A stretch of 11,412 bases of DNA. Origin: Acholeplasmataceae bacterium. GTDB taxonomy: Bacteria; Bacillota; Negativicutes; Acidaminococcales; Acidaminococcaceae. The translations under genes were made by a program, and so were the position numbers. Location of the stretch: NCBI GenBank assembly GCA_012719555.1, contig JAAYAE010000101.1:1-11412 (forward strand), in the 5' to 3' direction. This document shows, in pieces, positions 5,689-11,412 of the stretch; position 1 is the first letter of the stretch; each line of letters opens with the position of its first letter. The notes under the pieces are model-generated. The model saw only the letters and a list, made by a program, of their open reading frames with translations, did no database searches and was not told the origin of the DNA.

Positions 5689-7503
5689 CTAAGTTCTTTT
5701 AAACATTTTATATAATTCTTCTGAGGTTATTTCTACCATACAGGGACGTCCGTGGGGACAGGTAAAAGGGTGTTCTGTATTTAACAGTTCCAAAATCAAA
5801 GCCCGCATTTGCCTTATGTTAAGCACCTCACCCGCACGAATAGCACTGTGACAAGCAGCATAATGTAATACTTCTTCACGCAAATCTGCAGGATTTATCT
5901 TTTTATTTTCGGATAAAAGCGTTAGTATTTCACGAATAAATTCTTCCGCTTCATCATTTTTTATATCAGCCGGCAAAGAAGAAACTCTCAATATAGTTTC
6001 ACCGCTGGGTTCCACATCTACACCCAATTGCATAAATTCTTTTCTGTATTCTTCTATAGAGCTTACCTCTTGAGGAGTAGCATCTAAATATAAAGGGATA
6101 AGAAATTGTTGCGTTGGAATATTTTGATGAGAATTAACCAGCTTATCATACATTACTCTTTCATGTGCTGCATGCTGATCAATTAGATATAAGGCAGTTT
6201 CTGACTGAGCTACAATAAACACCCTATCAATTTGTCCCAAAGGCCAAATATTATCTACACCATTATCCACGTCTTTAATTGCAATATTGTTGTCCGTGTG
6301 AGATAAGTTCATATTTTCATCAGTTCGCTGCGCAGCACTAAACTCAATTCCATTGTTTTCGGCAATACGCTCCGGAGTTTTCCAAATTTGTTGCTGGTTT
6401 GCTTGATAATTATTCCCGCCACCGCTAAAAGGTCTCTTTGTGTACATGGCACTATCATCTGTATTATCACTATGCTCTGTAACAGATTTTCCCATGTCTA
6501 CGCTCCCCAGCAACGGTTTAGTTAAAGCATCAGACAAAGCGTGATACACAACTCTATAAACTGCACCCTCATCTCCAAACTTAATTTCACTTTTTTGGGG
6601 ATGTACATTAATATCAATATTAGCTGTATCCACGGTAATATCTAGGACTGCAAAGGGGAATCCGCCCTTAGGTATTTGTGACCTGTAAGCATGATCCAAT
6701 GCTTTGCCAATCATCCGGTTATTAATAGTTCGTCCGTTAACAAAAATAGTCTGCCATTGACGCGTACCTTTTAACATTGTTGGTTTGCCAATATAGCCAC
6801 TAACGCCAATACCATTGTCTTCATACTTCAATGCAATTAAATCGTTAGCTACATTCTTACCATAAATAGAAGCAATTGTATCAACTAAATTTCCGTTACC
6901 CGGCGTATTAATAACTTCTTTGTCATTGTTTAATAATCTAAAATGCACATCAGGACGTGACAACGCAATTTTGGAGATAATTTCATTAATGTAGCGGCCT
7001 TCCGTATTTACTGTGCGTAAAAATTTGCGACGTGCAGGAACATTAAAGAACAAATCCCTAACCGTAATAGCTGTACCCACATTACCACCGGTTGCAATAC
7101 ACTCTTTGTCAGTACCGCCATTAATAGTAATCGCAGTGGCAAATTCCTCGTCATGCAGACGAGTAATTAATTCAAATTTAGCTACAGAAGCAATACTTGG
7201 TAAAGCTTCACCCCTAAAACCTAAAGAATGAATACTTTGTAAATCTTCGGCATTTCTTATTTTACTGGTAGCATGACGTAAAACAGAAAGGTTAGCATTA
7301 GCTTTAGACATGCCGCTTCCATTATCTACTACTCTAATATATTCTGTTCCACCTTCATAAATAGTTACTTCAATATTATTTGCCCCCGCGTCTAAAGAGT
7401 TTTCAATAAGTTCCTTGACCACAGACGCAGGTTTTTCCACAACTTCACCGGCAGCTATTTGATTAGCAGTATTTTGATCCAGTACTCTTACTTCAGCTTC
7501 CAT
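5689..7503 (-). CDS. mutL: DNA mismatch repair protein MutL, endonuclease type
   Basis: MutL is the GHKL ATPase that links MutS to strand incision. The N-terminal half has KELIENSLDAG (E31, N35, D38), VDNGSGM (D60-M65), HATSKI (77-82), GFRGEAL (95-101) and the LFFNVPARRKF element. A low-complexity linker at about 340-415 is rich in N, D and S. The C-terminal domain carries the nicking-endonuclease motif DQHAAHERVMYD (442-453), ACHSAIRAGE and CPHGRP (582-587), as in species without MutH. The last acidic position of the DQHAX2EX4E motif is Asp, a conservative change. QQFLIP (465-470) matches the QX2(L/I)XP clamp-binding motif known from Bacillus MutL. The 604-residue length is normal. The ATG touches the mutS stop codon. 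The Shine-Dalgarno AGGGAGG (7514-7520) lies inside the last mutS codons, which suggests coupled translation. Confidence 0.97.
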   Translation of the reverse strand: MEAEVRVLDQNTANQIAAGEVVEKPASVVKELIENSLDAGANNIEVTIYEGGTEYIRVVDNGSGMSKANANLSVLRHATSKIRNAEDLQSIHSLGFRGEALPSIASVAKFELITRLHDEEFATAITINGGTDKECIATGGNVGTAITVRDLFFNVPARRKFLRTVNTEGRYINEIISKIALSRPDVHFRLLNNDKEVINTPGNGNLVDTIASIYGKNVANDLIALKYEDNGIGVSGYIGKPTMLKGTRQWQTIFVNGRTINNRMIGKALDHAYRSQIPKGGFPFAVLDITVDTANIDINVHPQKSEIKFGDEGAVYRVVYHALSDALTKPLLGSVDMGKSVTEHSDNTDDSAMYTKRPFSGGGNNYQANQQQIWKTPERIAENNGIEFSAAQRTDENMNLSHTDNNIAIKDVDNGVDNIWPLGQIDRVFIVAQSETALYLIDQHAAHERVMYDKLVNSHQNIPTQQFLIPLYLDATPQEVSSIEEYRKEFMQLGVDVEPSGETILRVSSLPADIKNDEAEEFIREILTLLSENKKINPADLREEVLHYAACHSAIRAGEVLNIRQMRALILELLNTEHPFTCPHGRPCMVEITSEELYKMFKRT

Positions 7504-10092
7504 TTATTTGCTGCCTCCCTCCAGCCTTGCTTCTTCGCGCAATTTATATAACTCGTTTAAAGCCTCTAACGGTGTCATGGTCATAATATCCATATTCATT
7601 ATTCGCTTAACTACTCCACCTGAAAACAAGGATTGCTCAGCTGTAACATCATTAACAATCGGTTCTGCAGGCTTTTTGGCCAATGTTTTTTCTCCATCAT
7701 ACTCCAATAATAAATCTTCGGCGCGTTCCACAACTTTTTTGGGCAAACCTGCCAGTTGTGCTACATGAATACCGTAGCTACGATCAGTTCCCCCGGGAAC
7801 TATACGGCGTAAGAACACTATATCATTACCACGTTCCTTAACCGCTATGGAGTAATTTTTTACCCCTTCCAGAAAAGACTCTAACTCAATTAGTTCATGG
7901 TAATGGGTAGCAAAAAGAGTTTTTGCCTTAAGTTTTTCATTAATAAATTCCACCACAGCCCTAGCAATACTCATACCATCATAAGTACTGGTACCACGAC
8001 CAACCTCATCTAAAATAATAAGGCTGTGCTTAGTGGCATATTTTAAAATTTGTGCTACTTCATTCATTTCTACCATAAAAGTACTTTGCCCGGTTGCTAA
8101 GTCATCGCTGGCCCCAACTCTGGTAAAAATACGATCTACCGGACAAATAGACGCTTGACGGGCCGGAATATAACTACCCATTTGCGCCATAAGCACCAGT
8201 AAGGCAACTTGCCGCATATAAGTAGACTTACCAGCCATATTAGGTCCTGTCAAAATAATCATCCGATGTTCGCTATTATTTAGCAGAGTATCATTGGGTA
8301 CAAATATTTCTCTTTCCAACAATTTTTCTACTACAGGATGACGCCCATCTTTAATAAAAATTTCTTGATTATTATTTAATTCAGGACAGATATAGTTGTT
8401 CTTAAAGGCTGCAACCGCAAAGGAGAGCAGTACATCCAAACTACCAATAGCTCTAGCAGTTTCTTGAATTTCCACTATAGCATGACGAATTTCTTCCCGT
8501 ATTTTATTAAATAGATAATACTCTAATTGCTGAATTTTCTCTTTAGCACTGAGTATTTTGTTTTCAAATTCTTTTAACTCCGGAACTATATACCGCTCAG
8601 CATTTACCAAAGTTTGCTTGCGAATAAAGTAATCGGGGACTAAAGCTACGCTGCCCTTAGATACTTCAATATAGTAGCCAAAAACCTTATTAAACCCAAC
8701 TTTCAGAGTCTTAATCCCTGATTGATCTTTAATACGCTGCTCAAACTTTTGCATCCATTCTTTATTGTTTTGTGCAATATCATGTAATTCGTCCAATTCC
8801 AAATCATAGCCGGTGCGAATCATTCCGCCCTCACGAATAGTAAAAGGAGGTTCATCAACTATGCCTGCTTCTAGTGTGGCTAAAATATTTTCGTGTAAAC
8901 TAATATGTTGGGATAAATTTGTTAAAAGTCCTTGAGAACAATCCCTTAGCAAAGTTTTAATGTTAGGCAATACTTGCAAAGACGACCGCAGAGAAACCAT
9001 ATCTCGTGCATTAGCAGAGCCTACTTCAATACGAGAAAGTATGCGTTCTAAATCTGTCACACTCTTAAGATTTTCCGTCAAGCTTTCACGCAAATTAATG
9101 TTTTCTAAAAACCCACGAACAGCTTCTTGCCGTCCCTTTATCTTAGATAAATCCAGCAATGGAGCCTCTAACCATTGCCGCAAGCGGCGTGCCCCCATAG
9201 CAGTATTCGTATAATCAAGTACATCTAAAAGCGTACCACGCTTGCCACCGTCTCGCATATTGCGAACTAATTCTAAATTGCGAATAGCCGTAGCATCTAA
9301 AATCATGAAGCTGTCCCTGGCTATGGCGGTCAATTTGTTTATTTGTGCGAGATCTGCTTTTACATTTTCGTGGACATATTGCAGCATAGCTTCCACTGTA
9401 CCACGCACTAAATCGTTTTTATAGGCCTCACAGTTAGAATCAAAATGTTTAGTGAAATAATTTTCATGTTCTGTGCAAGTAAATTTACTGGAAACACACT
9501 GTGGTAATTTTTGTACAATACTGGCTGTAATTTTTTCCCAATCTTCAATAGCACCAACAGCAATTATCTCTACCGGTTGGAGTCTGAAAATCTGGTCTAA
9601 AACAAATTCTCGCCGACTAGTACCATGAGCCATATACCATTGACATTCACCTGTAGAAATATCGGCAAAACTCACGCAAAGCGCTTCCCCATCTTCACGT
9701 AAACATGCCAAATATTGATTGTGTCCTTCTTCTAACACTGCACTACTAAGTACTGTGCCAGGAGTAATTATTTTTATAACTTCACGTTTGACTATGCCCA
9801 CAGCTAACTTAGGGTCCTCTACTTGCTCACAAATAGCGATACGATAACCTTTACGGATAAGCTTAGCAATATAACCATCTACGGCGTGATAGGGTACACC
9901 GCACATGGGTATTCTGTCTTCCAAACCACCTGCGCGGCCGGTAAGGGTAATATTAAGTTCTTTAGATGCCGTTAAAGCATCTTGAAAAAACAACTCATAA
10001 AAATCTCCTAGACGAAAAAATAACAATTCGTCTTGATGTTGATTTTTAACCTCAAGATACTGTTGCACCATAGGGGTATAAGAGGTTGTCAT
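7504..10092 (-). CDS. mutS: DNA mismatch repair protein MutS
   Basis: MutS recognises mismatches and small loops and starts methyl-independent mismatch repair with MutL. The mismatch-binding Phe-X-Glu motif is GDFYELF (F31, E33). The ATPase has Walker A GPNMAGKST (616-624), the signature ASDDLATGQSTF and Walker B LIILDEVGRGTS (D695, E696). A C-terminal QSLF (820-823) fits a beta-clamp-binding motif, and the tail MTPLEALNELYKLREEA is the usual helix-turn-helix end. I chose the ATG at 10092 (862 residues) because the protein then starts MTTSYTPMVQQYLE, as in other MutS proteins, and because ATGA overlaps the miaB stop. AAGGA lies about 11 bases upstream inside miaB. An in-frame ATG at 10119 would add nine residues that do not look like MutS. 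The stop codon is followed directly by the mutL ATG. All key residues are present, so this should be a working MutS1. Confidence 0.98.
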   Translation of the reverse strand: MTTSYTPMVQQYLEVKNQHQDELLFFRLGDFYELFFQDALTASKELNITLTGRAGGLEDRIPMCGVPYHAVDGYIAKLIRKGYRIAICEQVEDPKLAVGIVKREVIKIITPGTVLSSAVLEEGHNQYLACLREDGEALCVSFADISTGECQWYMAHGTSRREFVLDQIFRLQPVEIIAVGAIEDWEKITASIVQKLPQCVSSKFTCTEHENYFTKHFDSNCEAYKNDLVRGTVEAMLQYVHENVKADLAQINKLTAIARDSFMILDATAIRNLELVRNMRDGGKRGTLLDVLDYTNTAMGARRLRQWLEAPLLDLSKIKGRQEAVRGFLENINLRESLTENLKSVTDLERILSRIEVGSANARDMVSLRSSLQVLPNIKTLLRDCSQGLLTNLSQHISLHENILATLEAGIVDEPPFTIREGGMIRTGYDLELDELHDIAQNNKEWMQKFEQRIKDQSGIKTLKVGFNKVFGYYIEVSKGSVALVPDYFIRKQTLVNAERYIVPELKEFENKILSAKEKIQQLEYYLFNKIREEIRHAIVEIQETARAIGSLDVLLSFAVAAFKNNYICPELNNNQEIFIKDGRHPVVEKLLEREIFVPNDTLLNNSEHRMIILTGPNMAGKSTYMRQVALLVLMAQMGSYIPARQASICPVDRIFTRVGASDDLATGQSTFMVEMNEVAQILKYATKHSLIILDEVGRGTSTYDGMSIARAVVEFINEKLKAKTLFATHYHELIELESFLEGVKNYSIAVKERGNDIVFLRRIVPGGTDRSYGIHVAQLAGLPKKVVERAEDLLLEYDGEKTLAKKPAEPIVNDVTAEQSLFSGGVVKRIMNMDIMTMTPLEALNELYKLREEARLEGGSK

Positions 10093-11412
10093 TCCTGTGC
10101 GCTTCCTTTCAACAACCATGTTTGTGCGGCCTCAATTTTGACCTTTAACTTTGCACCAATTGTATATTTTTTAGCATTTAGCGGCCATAAAACCAATTTA
10201 TTCCCGTCTGTTCGTCCACTCCAAGTATCAGGATTATTATAGCTTGGTCCTTCTACTAAAACCTCAACAGTTTTTCCCACTAATGCTTGATTACGTAAGA
10301 GGCTGTTTTTATTCTGAACTTCCATTAAACGGTTTAACCGGCTTTTTTTCTCGGCTAAAGGCACCTGATTTTCTAATTTAGCTGCCGGCGTGCCTGAACG
10401 CTTAGAGTAAATAAAAGTATAGGCTACGTCATACTCAACTTCATCAACTAATTTTAAGGTATCGTTAAAATCTTCATCGGTTTCACCGGGAAACCCAACT
10501 ATAATATCTGTTGTAAGCACAGCATCAGGCACATATTTACGAATGGTTGCCACCAATTCCAGATATTTTTCCCTAGTATAGCCCCTATTCATAGCCTTAA
10601 TTATTTTGCTGCTGCCTGATTGCACCGGAATATGAAAATGCTTGCATATATGCTTGCTTTCGGCAATAGTTCGCACTAAATCTTCACTCATATCACGTGG
10701 ATGACTGGTCATATAACGCACTCTTTCAATACCCGGTATATTGTCTACCACACGCAAAAGATTACTAAATGCATTATCTTGTCCATTGTCTTTGCCATAG
10801 GAATTAACATTTTGACCAAGAAGCGTAACTTCCTTAAACCCCTGTGCAGCAGCTTTGGTAATTTCTGCGACTATACTTTCCATGCTGCGGCTGCGCTCTC
10901 TGCCTCTAACATAAGGTACTATGCAATAAGTACAAAAGTTATTACACCCATACATAATTGGTACCCAAGCAGAAAAAGAGCTTTTTCTAACAAAACTTCC
11001 ATCAAATTCTTGCGGATCACTTTGTAAATCAGCAAAGATTTTCTTATCTTTTCTGCGACTTTCTATATAGGTCTGAAAAATCGCACTAAAGTTATTTACA
11101 TATGCAGTTCCTATAATCAAATCTATTTGAGGATAAGTTTTAATAAGCTTATCTCCATTTTTTTGAGCCATACAGCCTGCTATACAAATGACCTTTTTGG
11201 GATTAGCAGCCTTAATAGCCTTTAATTCCCCTATTTTACCTAATATCTTCTTTTCCGCACTCTCACGAACACAGCAAGTGTTAATAAGAACTACATCTGC
11301 ATCATGAAAATCTTCAGCGTATCTATAGCCCAAATCAGCCAATTGACCGGCAAAATGCTCGGAATCACTTTCATTCATTTGACATCCATAGTTAATTATG
11401 TGATAAGTTTTA
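10089..11412 (-). CDS. miaB: MiaB, tRNA-2-methylthio-N6-dimethylallyladenosine synthase (5' end beyond the window)
   Basis: This radical-SAM methylthiotransferase converts i6A37 to ms2i6A37 in tRNAs that read UNN codons, using two 4Fe-4S clusters. The frame stays open upstream of the first ATG (11378). The codons from 11411 on read KTYHIINYGCQMNESDSE, the usual MiaB start region, so that ATG is internal and the true start lies a few codons beyond the right edge. The N-terminal cluster cysteines appear in YGCQMN (codon 11384-11382), INTCCVRE and CIAGCMAQ. The radical-SAM CxxxCxxC motif is in YGCNNFCTYC (about 10923-10946), followed by VPYVRGRERSR, which is diagnostic of the MiaB/RimO family. 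A C-terminal TRAM-like domain begins near VGKTVEVLVEG. Its stop codon overlaps the mutS start (ATGA), so the two are probably translationally coupled. MiaA, which makes its substrate, is encoded about 5 kb downstream on the same strand. MiaB is favoured over RimO or MtaB because of the YGCQMN and INTCCVRE signatures. Confidence 0.96.
   Translation of the reverse strand, partial: KTYHIINYGCQMNESDSEHFAGQLADLGYRYAEDFHDADVVLINTCCVRESAEKKILGKIGELKAIKAANPKKVICIAGCMAQKNGDKLIKTYPQIDLIIGTAYVNNFSAIFQTYIESRRKDKKIFADLQSDPQEFDGSFVRKSSFSAWVPIMYGCNNFCTYCIVPYVRGRERSRSMESIVAEITKAAAQGFKEVTLLGQNVNSYGKDNGQDNAFSNLLRVVDNIPGIERVRYMTSHPRDMSEDLVRTIAESKHICKHFHIPVQSGSSKIIKAMNRGYTREKYLELVATIRKYVPDAVLTTDIIVGFPGETDEDFNDTLKLVDEVEYDVAYTFIYSKRSGTPAAKLENQVPLAEKKSRLNRLMEVQNKNSLLRNQALVGKTVEVLVEGPSYNNPDTWSGRTDGNKLVLWPLNAKKYTIGAKLKVKIEAAQTWLLKGSAQE

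Noticed and set aside
10093..10119. Upstream ATG at 10119 as the mutS start
   Set aside because: It would add MVVERKRTG, which does not look like MutS, and overlap miaB by 31 bases. The ATG at 10092 gives a typical MutS N-terminus and the ATGA overlap.
10701..11027. Plus-strand open frame of 108 codons
   Set aside because: It is antisense to the radical-SAM core of miaB, whose cysteine motifs explain the sequence. No promoter or ribosome site supports it.

Overview
The window is a piece of an AT-rich bacterial chromosome with ten genes, all on the minus strand and packed almost end to end. The gene order (miaB, mutS, mutL, a SAM-dependent methyltransferase, miaA, hfq, then a XerC/D recombinase and a divergent polysaccharide deacetylase), the Bacillus-like Hfq and the endonuclease-type MutL point to a Firmicute. 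An anaerobe of the Negativicutes is my best guess, from remembered gene order and protein style and not from any search.

In transcription order (right to left), miaB runs off the right edge and is missing its start codon. It overlaps mutS by ATGA. mutS abuts mutL, and mutL is 8 nt from a methyltransferase whose last codons carry the Shine-Dalgarno sequence of miaA. Then come hfq, with a possible promoter of its own and a weak terminator-like hairpin behind it, a Xer-type tyrosine recombinase, a membrane-anchored divergent polysaccharide deacetylase, a PatA-like class III aminotransferase and a small SRPBCC-fold protein. No intergenic gap exceeds about 60 bases. There are no rRNA or tRNA genes, CRISPR arrays or mobile elements.

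The first block is a genome-fidelity and translation-fidelity cluster. MutS and MutL do mismatch repair. MiaA and MiaB carry out the two steps that make ms2i6A at position 37 of tRNAs reading UNN codons. Hfq is the RNA chaperone that follows miaA in many bacteria. The second block (recombinase, deacetylase, aminotransferase, SRPBCC protein) has no single obvious theme.

The most interesting signal is in the methyltransferase gene. It is open in two frames. The join falls on an in-phase -1 slippery heptamer (T TTA AAA), followed by a 7-nt spacer and a perfect 8-bp hairpin whose 3' arm contains the zero-frame stop codon. Reading through with a -1 shift gives a complete 258-residue methyltransferase. 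This is either programmed -1 frameshifting in a housekeeping operon or a one-base deletion (real or from assembly) that happens to lie at such a site. The sequence alone cannot decide, and both explanations are set out below.
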